From Coxiellaceae bacterium (GTDB lineage: Bacteria; Pseudomonadota; Gammaproteobacteria; Coxiellales; Coxiellaceae), in assembly GCA_029212925.1 (NCBI GenBank), contig JARGOB010000002.1, forward strand, positions 273,457 to 337,456: a DNA stretch of 64,000 nt, given 5' to 3'. The stretch's first letter is position 1. Each line of letters opens with the position of its first letter. Below, one piece after another: positions 18,167 to 26,371 of the stretch. A program made the position numbers and the translations under genes. The notes under the pieces are model-generated. The model was not told where the DNA came from. It saw only the letters and a list, made by a program, of their open reading frames with translations, and did no database searches.

Positions 18167-19180
18167 TTATTGGTTTCGGTTTACCGTCAACATGGCAGGA
18201 AAGACCTGCGCTATCGCATTACGGTGCTGCGATTGAAATAATAATTTTACATTAGGACCGGCATCCATTGTAAAATAAACCGGTATGCCTTGTTGGCGAC
18301 ATTGCCATACTTGTTGCATGGCTAAGACTGAATCTTCCGCCCAGTAATTGACCTGAGGTTGTGCATTCTGCATGGTGGCATGCATTAATAATGCATTATT
18401 TTCAGCGCAGGCTGCTAAACGCTCAAAATCTTTGGCTAACAATGCTTGTTTAATGCACGAGAAATCCGCTTCTGCTTTGCGTGGCCAGATGCGATACAGC
18501 GATGACGTTTCAACGGTGCGCTGCATCGCGACTCTTGATGACACCGACTTTTGTTGCTCATCCAACAACAAAAGGCCCACCTCAAATTCTGGCCAATCGA
18601 TATCAATCGGCAATGCTTGGCTGTCTAATCCATCGGCTCGCTCACCACGACGCCACTCAACAAAGCCCTGCCACAAAGAACGCGACGCACTGCCGCTGCC
18701 TAAACGTGCCAATATAGAAAGATCACCATCATCCAATTGCCAGCCACATAAATCACGCAACGCTAGTACCATTGCGGCAAAGCCGCAAGCCGAGGATGCC
18801 AAACCTGCAGCAATAGGAATATTGCTAATTGTTTCAACGCGGTAATAATGCTGTTCCGTGCCACGAAATAAATCCAAGAAAGCGACCAGCTTTGAATAGA
18901 ACTCACTGTCGTAAGCCAGCTTTTTCTTATTGAGAATGACATCATCCTGTGCAGCGTCCAGTAAACTTAACGTGGTGGTACAACCCTTATCACCCAAGCT
19001 AACAGACAAACTCGAGTTGCAAGGTAAATGTAATTGTTGATCACGCTTACCCCAATATTTACACAGAGCAATATTGGTCGGCGCCATACAGGTCACGCTG
19101 GACTGCTTTATTTCACGTGATTGGTCACGCAATAAATAATCTACCATTTCCTGTTTATTACAACTGACATCCACTTTCAT
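18167..19180 (-). CDS. mvaD: Diphosphomevalonate decarboxylase
   Basis: A 337-residue GHMP-superfamily enzyme that decarboxylates mevalonate 5-diphosphate to isopentenyl diphosphate with ATP. Diagnostic motifs: APTNIALCKYWGKRD near the N-terminus, LPCNSSLSVSLG, the phosphate loop IPIAAGLASSACGFAA, and GSGSASRSLWQGFVEW with the conserved SGSA.RS block; MDAGPNVKLL is near the end. The length is typical. Its ATG overlaps the stop of the kinase gene upstream (ATGA). It is the third gene of the HMGR-PMK-mvaD operon. Confidence 0.95.
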   Translation of the reverse strand: MKVDVSCNKQEMVDYLLRDQSREIKQSSVTCMAPTNIALCKYWGKRDQQLHLPCNSSLSVSLGDKGCTTTLSLLDAAQDDVILNKKKLAYDSEFYSKLVAFLDLFRGTEQHYYRVETISNIPIAAGLASSACGFAAMVLALRDLCGWQLDDGDLSILARLGSGSASRSLWQGFVEWRRGERADGLDSQALPIDIDWPEFEVGLLLLDEQQKSVSSRVAMQRTVETSSLYRIWPRKAEADFSCIKQALLAKDFERLAACAENNALLMHATMQNAQPQVNYWAEDSVLAMQQVWQCRQQGIPVYFTMDAGPNVKLLFQSQHRNAIAQVFPAMLTVNRNQ

Positions 19181-20094
19181 TCGACACTCACTCCTTTAGC
19201 GCTCACATTAACCGGTATGATTTCATAAGGACAATCTGCATGATTCAATTCACCAAAGCCCATCACACAATCACCCAAGCCCGCTCCTGATATTTTTGCG
19301 GCATCAATGTGGGGCTGTGCTAGTAAATAATTCAGCATAATGGTTAAGGTTTGATTGCAAACACCGAGTGCTTGCATTGCTTGTTGGTTTTGCTCAATCG
19401 CTTGATACAATTGTGGCATTGCGCCTTGAGCAACGCTATCGATTGCTTGCTGCACACACTGACCTATTTGGTGATACACAGCCGTTAACTGTTCAGGCTT
19501 ATCCGCAAATTTTTGCTGCACATGAGCAATCACATCCGCAGTTTTCATTTTGCTGCCCGAATACAACAACACCCAATTTGGCAACCAATTCAGTGGTTGT
19601 ATTTCAAACGGCAATGCGCGATAAGCCAATACACCGCCATAGACACTAGCCGCTACATCAGCACCCGAACAGCCACCTTGAATAGAACGCACCGCGTCTA
19701 ATGCTCGTTGAAATATTAATGCTAAATCTAATTCGGGTCGCAACCAATTGGCTAACGCTGATGTCACAGCAACAACAACAGCTGTTGATGAACCCAAGCC
19801 CATTGCCCTGGGCATGTCCGACTCAATCACTAAATCAAAGCCCAATGGCAATTCAGTTTGCCATTGCTGAATCGCCGCCACCACAAACCCATACGGTTTT
19901 TTTGCGACCATCTCGGACACAGTCATTTTATACTGACCGAAGTGACAATCAATGGTGATTTTTTCATCGCTGCGGCGGTGCAGATTTACAGTAATACGTT
20001 TATCAATTGCCGCGACTAATGCCGGTTCGCCATGCAACACCGCATGCTCACCCATCAGCATCACACTTCCTGGTGCGGATACCGTATAAGACAT
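19177..20094 (-). CDS. GHMP kinase, probable phosphomevalonate kinase
   Basis: A 305-residue GHMP kinase. Motif 1 is APGSVMLMGEHAVLHGEPAL, the phosphate loop is PRAMGLGSSTAVVVA, the acidic site region is GGCSGADVAASVYGG, and motif 3 is ISGAGLGDCVMGF. Motif 1 looks like mevalonate kinase, but the block GADVAASVYGG is closer to phosphomevalonate kinases (GxDVAxxxYG) than to the SGIDN of mevalonate kinases. With a separate kinase beside idi and HMGR and mvaD as neighbours, phosphomevalonate kinase is the best assignment. The two kinases could be the other way round. It is joined without gap to HMGR and overlaps mvaD by 4 bp. Confidence 0.72.
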   Translation of the reverse strand: MSYTVSAPGSVMLMGEHAVLHGEPALVAAIDKRITVNLHRRSDEKITIDCHFGQYKMTVSEMVAKKPYGFVVAAIQQWQTELPLGFDLVIESDMPRAMGLGSSTAVVVAVTSALANWLRPELDLALIFQRALDAVRSIQGGCSGADVAASVYGGVLAYRALPFEIQPLNWLPNWVLLYSGSKMKTADVIAHVQQKFADKPEQLTAVYHQIGQCVQQAIDSVAQGAMPQLYQAIEQNQQAMQALGVCNQTLTIMLNYLLAQPHIDAAKISGAGLGDCVMGFGELNHADCPYEIIPVNVSAKGVSVE

Positions 20095-21396
20095 TTATTT
20101 CACTCGCAGTTGGGCCAACAGATGAATGGCATCGGATAACGATACCTTGTTGTGGGTTTGTAAATGTTTTTCTAATAGTGGCTGCAAACTGACTTGCTCC
20201 GTGGCTGTCGCATCTACCGATAATAATAAATTCTTAATGTGCAGCTTCATATGGCCTTTGACAATACCATCACCGACCAACGCGTTAATCGCCGCTAGGT
20301 TTTGCAACAGCCCCACAGCAGCGACGATACGCGACAGCTGATCGGCATGCTCTATCTTCATCAGTTTCAATGCAATCTTAGCAATCGGATGTAACTTGGT
20401 CACACCGCCAACACAGCCAGTAATAATTGGTGCTTCTAAGTCGCCCACCAAATGGTCACCCTGCATACGCCAACGCGTAATCGAACGATACTGACCTGAG
20501 CGTGCGGCATACGCATGCACACCCGCCTCTACAGCGCGCCAATCATTACCGGTGGCAATTAATACCGCATCGATTCCATTCATCACCCCTTTATTGCTGG
20601 TCGCTGCACGATAAGGATCTAACTCTGCAAAGTGCGATGCCTCTTCAATCGCGTAACCCAACTGCGGATCGATATCGTGAATCACGATACGTGCTTTGGT
20701 CAGTTTAGTATCCGGTAAATTAGACACGATACACATCGCGATATCTTCACCAGTTAATTCTTGCAATGGATGGCGCAAATATTCGCACACTTGGTTGATG
20801 ATATTGGCACCCATGGCATCACAGGTATCAATCATCACATGCACCACGGCTTTCATTTCGCCGGGTTTTTCTAATAAAGTGCGTACCGTGATGTCTTTTA
20901 CACCACCACCGCGCTTCACTAGCCCTTCCGCCACATCTTGATTAGCACAGGCCATCAACGCTTGCTTTTGACTGTCAACCTGACCGATAAACGCCATGAT
21001 GTCATTCACTTTCGGAAAGTAGATTTGACCTATCGCACACGTGCCTTCGGTGCGTGTTGTCACTTCCCCACTCTCCCGTAACCACTTAGCCATCTTGCTG
21101 CAACCGGCCACAATCGAGGTCTCTTCTACGGCCATCGGCACGACCACTTCTTGATCGTCAACCACCAAACCAGGCACCACCCCCAGCGGGATAGGCAAGC
21201 AACCAATCGAATTCTCGATAAAGTGATCCGCCAATTGATGCAGCTCATCACTGGTGATTTGGTCCAATATGGTCTGATCTGCTGCTGTTAGCCAACCAGC
21301 CTCAACCAAGCGCTGCCAGCGCTGCGCAGGCGTTAACTTATATAAGCCTTTCAATAATTGAGGTTTATTATCTACGACAGCATCCATCAACGTCAC
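20095..21396 (-). CDS. mvaA: Hydroxymethylglutaryl-CoA reductase, class II type
   Basis: A 433-residue soluble HMG-CoA reductase making mevalonate. Seen: the catalytic Glu in ENSIGCLPIPLGVVPGLVVD, VPMAVEETSIVAG, the cofactor-domain motif DAMGANIINQV, the block DPYRAATSNKGVMNGIDAV with the catalytic Lys, and the C-terminal catalytic His in GHMKLHIKNL. It has no membrane domain and the compact length of bacterial class II enzymes. It is the first gene of the minus-strand mevalonate operon and stops immediately before the phosphomevalonate kinase ATG. Confidence 0.95.
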   Translation of the reverse strand: MTLMDAVVDNKPQLLKGLYKLTPAQRWQRLVEAGWLTAADQTILDQITSDELHQLADHFIENSIGCLPIPLGVVPGLVVDDQEVVVPMAVEETSIVAGCSKMAKWLRESGEVTTRTEGTCAIGQIYFPKVNDIMAFIGQVDSQKQALMACANQDVAEGLVKRGGGVKDITVRTLLEKPGEMKAVVHVMIDTCDAMGANIINQVCEYLRHPLQELTGEDIAMCIVSNLPDTKLTKARIVIHDIDPQLGYAIEEASHFAELDPYRAATSNKGVMNGIDAVLIATGNDWRAVEAGVHAYAARSGQYRSITRWRMQGDHLVGDLEAPIITGCVGGVTKLHPIAKIALKLMKIEHADQLSRIVAAVGLLQNLAAINALVGDGIVKGHMKLHIKNLLLSVDATATEQVSLQPLLEKHLQTHNKVSLSDAIHLLAQLRVK

Positions 21397-21421
21397 TCTC
21401 TTAACAGTTGTTCAGCGCCAA

Positions 21422-21427
21422 ATTATA
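21422..21427 (-). promoter_or_regulatory. Possible -10 element for the HMGR operon
   Basis: Perfect TATAAT on the minus strand, 26 bp upstream of the HMGR start codon. No convincing -35 at 17 bp. The call rests on position and match to consensus only. Confidence 0.4.
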
Positions 21428-21498
21428 TGCGATCAACCAAGGCATTGCGAGGCTTAATGCTGATGATAATGCGGCAGCCGCCTGATGGTGAGGCGCCT

Positions 21499-21660
21499 AC
21501 ATAATCGACCCTGAATGAAGCGTTACAATGGATTTAGCAATCGCCAAACCTAAGCCGGTATGCTTTTGGTAGTTATCTTTTGATATTTTTAATATTACCT
21601 TGACTTGACTGTTAGCAAACTTTAACGCATTGGTTATAACGTTTTCAATCGCGCGTGACA
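21499..21660 (-). pseudogene. Relic of a sensor histidine kinase ATPase domain
   Basis: The minus strand reads AIENVITNALKFANSQVKV (N-box region of a HATPase_c domain), continues as ILKISKDNYQ, then jumps to KHTGLGLAIAKSIVTLHSG (G2 box and following helix). The segment between, with the G1 box (DxGxG) and F box, is missing, and nothing of the kinase lies upstream. The frame is still open across the joint, so the deletion was in frame. Neither gene end is present. Confidence 0.75.
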
Positions 21661-21818
21661 ATACGCTGCTAACCACTTATTGATATCCTGATCAAGCATA
21701 TCGCCGAACGACTTGGATTAAGCGAAGTCATTGATGACATAGGCTTAGATAAAAAAGTCAGCGCAAGAACCCGCCTCAATGGGCATGGCGCCTTGACTCT
21801 CACATCATCCAAATTGGT

Positions 21819-22421
21819 CTACTGCCTGACAAACTTAAGCAGATCTAAGATACTTCCTCTATCTGCACCTCGCAAAGCTAAAATATATTCTTTGCGTACT
21901 TGAGTTTGACTTGAATAATCTTGAATATTGTGACCACCCCAGCTAAAGGGCTTTGCTCCCAACGACACTAACAGCAAATCAGTGATGACTCGAGAATGAC
22001 GCCCATTACCATTTGAAAATGGGTGAATCAGCACTAAGCGATGGTGAAACCTAGCTGCGATCTCATCAATACTATAACTATCATGTTGAATTTGAAAATA
22101 TGAATCGTCAACAAGCTTTCTTAAAGCTGTTGAAATTTCAAGCCAATGCACTCCAATATTCTTATCTGTTTTTCTAAATTTACCAGCCCATTTCCATACA
22201 TCACCAAACAATTTTTTATGCAATTGCTTGATAAAGCGTTCACATAAAATATCAATGGTAATCCATTGCTTTTGTTTCAACCATAACATTCCAGTTGCAA
22301 TATTCATTTGCTCAACAGCATTTAGCTCACCTTGCGATGTAACATAGCTTGGAATAAGATCATGTAATTCATCAGGCGATAGTGGCGTTGCGCCATCAGG
22401 GCACTCAAATAAATTATTCAT
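21819..22421 (-). CDS. Fic family protein, mobile mystery protein B
   Basis: A 200-residue Fic-fold protein with the catalytic motif HPFSNGNGR at residues 133-141 (His133 as catalytic base), so AMP-transferase activity is possible. The N-terminal TSQGE around residues 28-32 may be the inhibitory helix with Glu32, although the usual residue after the Glu is Leu here. Length and pairing with the XRE protein upstream match the mobile mystery A/B pair, a two-gene module scattered by transfer and thought to act like a toxin-antitoxin system. It overlaps its partner by 8 bp. Confidence 0.85.
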   Translation of the reverse strand: MNNLFECPDGATPLSPDELHDLIPSYVTSQGELNAVEQMNIATGMLWLKQKQWITIDILCERFIKQLHKKLFGDVWKWAGKFRKTDKNIGVHWLEISTALRKLVDDSYFQIQHDSYSIDEIAARFHHRLVLIHPFSNGNGRHSRVITDLLLVSLGAKPFSWGGHNIQDYSSQTQVRKEYILALRGADRGSILDLLKFVRQ

Positions 22422-22875
22422 CCCAAAGACCTTTTAAGTTTTTATGCAAAATCTCTTGAGCTAATATACGCACCTGATCATCAATTTCTTTATCTACAAA
22501 TTGATCCTCCAAGCTCATATGCTGTCCTGAACTTATAACAATTTGTCGTGCTTTCTCCATAGCTCTTTGTTCTACTTGCTGCAACAAGCCATGTCCTTTC
22601 TTGGGTACTAAAACATAATGCAACTCACAACCCATGGCATCAGCTACTTTTGCCAATGTCTCGAGCTTTAACTTTTGCTCTACTTCAGCATGCTCCACCA
22701 TCAAAATTCGCCGCCTAGATACACCGACACGTTTCGCCAGTTGTTTATACGTCAGACCAAGTGTCGTACGTATGGCCTTAATCCAGCCACCTCGAGGCAT
22801 GGACAAACGTGAAAATGCAGCGCTATCTGCCGATAATTTTTTATCAAACTGAGCAATATTATACAGTTTTGACAT
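22414..22875 (-). CDS. XRE-type regulator, mobile mystery protein A
   Basis: A 153-residue protein with a helix-turn-helix in about 30-85: PRGGWIKAIRTTLGLTYKQL then AKRVGVSRRRILMVEHAEVE. The PRGGW.KAIR start and the C-terminal half (LVPKKGHGLLQQVEQRAMEK) are typical of mobile mystery protein A, the constant partner of the Fic protein that follows. It is expected to repress its own operon; direct repeats at 22877-22923 just upstream fit this. Confidence 0.87.
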   Translation of the reverse strand: MSKLYNIAQFDKKLSADSAAFSRLSMPRGGWIKAIRTTLGLTYKQLAKRVGVSRRRILMVEHAEVEQKLKLETLAKVADAMGCELHYVLVPKKGHGLLQQVEQRAMEKARQIVISSGQHMSLEDQFVDKEIDDQVRILAQEILHKNLKGLWDE

Positions 22876-22876
22876 A

Positions 22877-22923
22877 ACTTATATGTTCCAAATTAAGACA
22901 CATTAAGTATACTTATATATTCC
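22877..22923 (-). promoter_or_regulatory. Direct-repeat operator candidates upstream of mobile mystery A
   Basis: Two 13-bp copies, ACTTATATGTTCC at 22877-22889 and ACTTATATATTCC at 22911-22923 (one mismatch, 34 bp apart), with the perfect palindrome AAGTATACTT (22905-22914) partly overlapping the second. The first copy touches the start codon. The layout suits autorepression by the XRE protein. Confidence 0.55.
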
Positions 22924-23050
22924 CTATTTTTCAAATTAAAGGGAATAGAAAGGTTCCTAGTATATAGCAATGCCATGAAATATATCATTATTATCATATA
23001 TATGCGTCAATTAGTCACAAAAAAAGGTATTTAAGTCAAGTCTTGCCTAC

Positions 23051-24820
23051 TTACTGCAAGAAGCCTTGAGATTGCATTTGCCACAATGAATAAAACACAC
23101 CCGCCTTATCAGCGATTAATTCATTCAATGTACCATCTTGCACGATGCGACCATTATCAAATACCAAGATTCTATCCATGTCTTTCAATGTCGATAAACG
23201 ATGCGCGATCGCGATTGCGGTTCGACCCTGCATAATGTTATGCAAGCCTGCTTGAATGAGCTTTTCGGTTTCGGAATCCAATGCTGAAGTCGCCTCATCC
23301 AATAAGATAATCGGCGCCGCCTTAAGAAAAGCACGTGCAATTGCGATACGCTGCTTTTGACCACCGGATAATTTCACACCGCGCTCACCCACCAATGACT
23401 CATAGCCTTGTGGTAAAGCCAAAATAAAGGCATGGCACTGCGCATGCTTGGCTGCTGCTGTCACTTCTTCATCTGTCGCATCTGGGCGAGCAAAACGAAT
23501 ATTATCTAAAATACTGCGGTGAAATAATTCTGTGTCTTGCGGTATGCTAGCGATTTGCTCACGCAATGATTTCTTTTGCACTTGTTTAATATCCTGACCA
23601 TCAACTAGCACCTTACCTTGCTGCACATCCATTAAACGTAAAATCAAATTAATAAAGGTGGACTTACCGCCTCCTGAATGACCGACCAAACCTACTTTTT
23701 GACCCGGTTTGATGTCGACATTTAAATCATTAAACAACGGTTGATTACTTTCATAACCAAAATCAACATGCGAAAACGTAATACCGCCATTTACTACATG
23801 TAACGGTTTGGCATCGGCAACATCTTTAATCGCATGCGGCTCAATCATGTAACTCAATGCTTGACGGCACTCGCCCACCGCTTTGGAAAATTCCAGCATC
23901 TGAGTGCCTAGCTGCCACACTGTCATGCTAATAAACATACTTAAGGTTAAAACAAAGGCAAAATCACCGGCTAATATGGCGCCTGTCAAACTGGATTGCA
24001 CCAGTAAATACAACATAACTGCCACCAAGATGGTTACCATAATCCCTTGGATAAAATTCAACAGCAATTGCTTCCAACCAACGCGACGATCCCAATAAAC
24101 TGTCTCCGCTATCGATTGGCTTACACGATCGCTTTCATACGTCATATTCGAAAACAACTTGGTTAAAATAATATTCGAAATAGAATCAGAGATAACACCG
24201 CTCATACTCGCACGCGTCACCGATAATTGATGCGCCGTTTGTTCAATCCATTTAGCACCAAAGAATGACACCACCATATAACTCAAGGTCCATAAAAATA
24301 ATGCAACACCAAAAATAGGCTTTACTACTATTGCCACAGTAACCGCCGCAATCAGCAATGAAAAAATACGCGGGTAAAACCAGACATTAAATATCTCAAT
24401 AATTTTTTCAACGTTAGTACACATATCAAAGATTTTCTTGGTCAATGTGCCGGCAAAATTATTTTGAAAAAAGTTATAGGAATGAAACATCAGATAATCA
24501 AACATATCTTGGCCAATCTTGGCTTTCAATACTGGGTAATATCGCAGCACAATAAAATCAAATAACCTGAAATTTACATTCATCCACAACGACATGGCCG
24601 CATACAATATGCAAGGCCACAGTATATTGACCACCATCTGGTGCCCATGATACTGCGCTGCTGCATCAATAATACGCTTTAATAAATACGGCGTTAAAGT
24701 CAGCTCAACTGCCCAAAATAACGCGACAACAAAAAAACCTACCTGCACTAGCTTGTGTGGCTTTAAATAATGCCATACGAATTTAAAAACACTGTTTGGT
24801 ACTTGTTTTGGCTGCTGCAT
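23051..24820 (-). CDS. ABC exporter half-transporter (fused permease and ATPase)
   Basis: A 589-residue protein with six predicted membrane helices in about 15-310 and an ATPase domain in about 335-585. ATPase motifs: Walker A GHSGGGKST, Q-loop IPQDTELF, signature LSGGQKQRIAIARA, Walker B IILLDEATSALD and the His of AIAHRLSTL. All catalytic positions look intact. The fold matches MdlB/MsbA-like homodimeric exporters; the substrate is not evident. It is a lone gene 46 bp from the AAA_14 ATPase gene on the same strand. Confidence 0.88.
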   Translation of the reverse strand: MQQPKQVPNSVFKFVWHYLKPHKLVQVGFFVVALFWAVELTLTPYLLKRIIDAAAQYHGHQMVVNILWPCILYAAMSLWMNVNFRLFDFIVLRYYPVLKAKIGQDMFDYLMFHSYNFFQNNFAGTLTKKIFDMCTNVEKIIEIFNVWFYPRIFSLLIAAVTVAIVVKPIFGVALFLWTLSYMVVSFFGAKWIEQTAHQLSVTRASMSGVISDSISNIILTKLFSNMTYESDRVSQSIAETVYWDRRVGWKQLLLNFIQGIMVTILVAVMLYLLVQSSLTGAILAGDFAFVLTLSMFISMTVWQLGTQMLEFSKAVGECRQALSYMIEPHAIKDVADAKPLHVVNGGITFSHVDFGYESNQPLFNDLNVDIKPGQKVGLVGHSGGGKSTFINLILRLMDVQQGKVLVDGQDIKQVQKKSLREQIASIPQDTELFHRSILDNIRFARPDATDEEVTAAAKHAQCHAFILALPQGYESLVGERGVKLSGGQKQRIAIARAFLKAAPIILLDEATSALDSETEKLIQAGLHNIMQGRTAIAIAHRLSTLKDMDRILVFDNGRIVQDGTLNELIADKAGVFYSLWQMQSQGFLQ

Positions 24821-24866
24821 CGCGCTTTACTCTACTACTTGACTGTTAATATAGAAATACATTGCT

Positions 24867-26201
24867 TCAGAATTCAATATGCTGTATCAATCTACCCAGC
24901 TCACTAACCATATAAAGGGGCACATTTATAATTTTTGATTTTATATCTTCAGACAATGGCAGTTGCGACACACGAAAACCATGTGCTAATTTTTTTTCAG
25001 TCATCATTAATTGAATTGACTTTAAACGGCCTATGCTGCCCGCCTTTACCTCAATCGGCACAATATCTGCTCCATATTGACCAACAAAATCCACTTCCGC
25101 CTTACTGCTTTTATTTTCACGCTGCCAATAAAATAACTCTGCACGTTGATAATAGGATTCGTAGGCCAGAAGTTCCTGGCAAACAAACTGTTCAGCCATT
25201 TGACCGCGATCTACTGTCATAATGTCATCACTCATTAACACATCTGCCGACAAGCCACTCTTTGCAGACATCAACCCCACATCTAAAAAAAACAACTTAT
25301 ATTTTTTATGGTTAACTAATGCATTTATAGGGGTCCCCGATGCAGCTGTTGCATAAACTTGATATACAACACCCGCCAACACTAAACAATTTATCGCTTG
25401 CTTTAAAACTTTCGAACTCACATTCGGGTCTATTTTGCTGTATTTAGTTTGCTGCCCCATCAACAATGGCATTTGATCAAAAACCGTCTTTATATGATTC
25501 TCAGTAGCACGAGATGCATACTTAGAAAAATCATCCATATAGGTTTCTAAAATGCCCATTTGTATTCGCTGAAAATCCTGCACGCCCTCTGATTGAATAT
25601 ACTTCTCTACTACTGCCGGCATGCCACCTAGGGTTATGTAATTTCGAACCTCTTGCAGCAACTGACTGTGTAGCACGTCAGGTATAGGGTTATCCATTGT
25701 GGCTTTTTTGATTTCATCAATCCATATGGTTTTATCTTTAGCTGTTAGATACTCAAGAAATGAAACTGGTTTTAAATAGAGGTACTGAACCCTACCCACT
25801 GGCATTTTAAAATCAGGAGCATTTAACGCGAACTCCAATAGCGAACCTGCAGCAATAACATGCAGGTGAGGCATATCTTCTTTAAAATATCGCAATGCCT
25901 GAATAGCTTCAGGGCACTGTTGTATTTCATCAATAAATAATAAAGTTTCACCCGGTATAATGGGCTCGCCTAACACTAAAGAAATTTTATGGATAATGTC
26001 ATTGGGGCTAAAAGTCGAAAAACACTTCATATACTCAGGATTTTTTTCCAGGTTTAATGATGCAGTCCGCTTAAAGTGCTGCCGACCAAACGTCTCCACC
26101 AAGTGCGTTTTGCCCACCTGCCGAGCACCTCGCAACACGATGGGTAAACGGTCGTCACTCTGGACCCATTCCAGTAATGCTGCCTCTAAAAAACGCTTCA
26201 T
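24867..26201 (-). CDS. AAA_14 / DUF4143 ATPase, paralogue 1
   Basis: A 444-residue P-loop ATPase. Walker A is LRGARQVGKTHLVE (about residues 22-35), Walker B is LLFIDEIQQCPEA (about 88-100), and the arginine-containing sensor region is IAAGSLLEFAL. The C-terminal DUF4143 part contains KAEVDFVGQYGADIVPIEVK, a PD-(D/E)XK-nuclease-like pattern (D-EVK) shared by the family. These ATPases are common in bacteria and archaea and mostly uncharacterised. The window holds two more at 40525 and 62397. The protein is not membrane-bound. Inverted repeats lie directly upstream. Confidence 0.85.
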   Translation of the reverse strand: MKRFLEAALLEWVQSDDRLPIVLRGARQVGKTHLVETFGRQHFKRTASLNLEKNPEYMKCFSTFSPNDIIHKISLVLGEPIIPGETLLFIDEIQQCPEAIQALRYFKEDMPHLHVIAAGSLLEFALNAPDFKMPVGRVQYLYLKPVSFLEYLTAKDKTIWIDEIKKATMDNPIPDVLHSQLLQEVRNYITLGGMPAVVEKYIQSEGVQDFQRIQMGILETYMDDFSKYASRATENHIKTVFDQMPLLMGQQTKYSKIDPNVSSKVLKQAINCLVLAGVVYQVYATAASGTPINALVNHKKYKLFFLDVGLMSAKSGLSADVLMSDDIMTVDRGQMAEQFVCQELLAYESYYQRAELFYWQRENKSSKAEVDFVGQYGADIVPIEVKAGSIGRLKSIQLMMTEKKLAHGFRVSQLPLSEDIKSKIINVPLYMVSELGRLIQHIEF

Positions 26202-26214
26202 ATCAACACCAAGT

Positions 26215-26285
26215 CACATAATAAGGGGTAATTATGTGCCAATTAATCATAAAAGGAAAGGTGTTTTTTGTATATATTATACAAA
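26215..26285 (-). promoter_or_regulatory. Two inverted repeats upstream of AAA_14 paralogue 1
   Basis: CACATAAT-8 bp-ATTATGTG at 26215-26238, starting 14 bp from the start codon, and TTTGTATA-TAT-TATACAAA at 26267-26285. Both have perfect 8-bp arms. They are plausible operators of this gene; the binding protein is unknown. Confidence 0.5.
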
Positions 26286-26371
26286 TAAACAAGGTATTTA
26301 TTAGCGCACAACCGTAGGTAAAATAATAAATTAATATTTTTCAATAGGTTAATAGTTAATCCAGGCTTGGC

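Larger units (their letters stand above)
21397..21818. other. Gene-free spacer with gene relics
   Basis: 422 bp without an intact gene. It holds a -10-like TATAAT on the minus strand at 21422-21427, 26 bp before the HMGR ATG, which would serve the mevalonate operon (no good -35 seen); a histidine kinase relic at 21499-21660; and, on the plus strand from about 21680, an open stretch reading IKHIAERLGLSEVIDDIGLD that I cannot assign and that runs into the opposite-strand Fic gene. It looks like a scar where older genes were lost next to the mobile mystery module. Confidence 0.6.
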
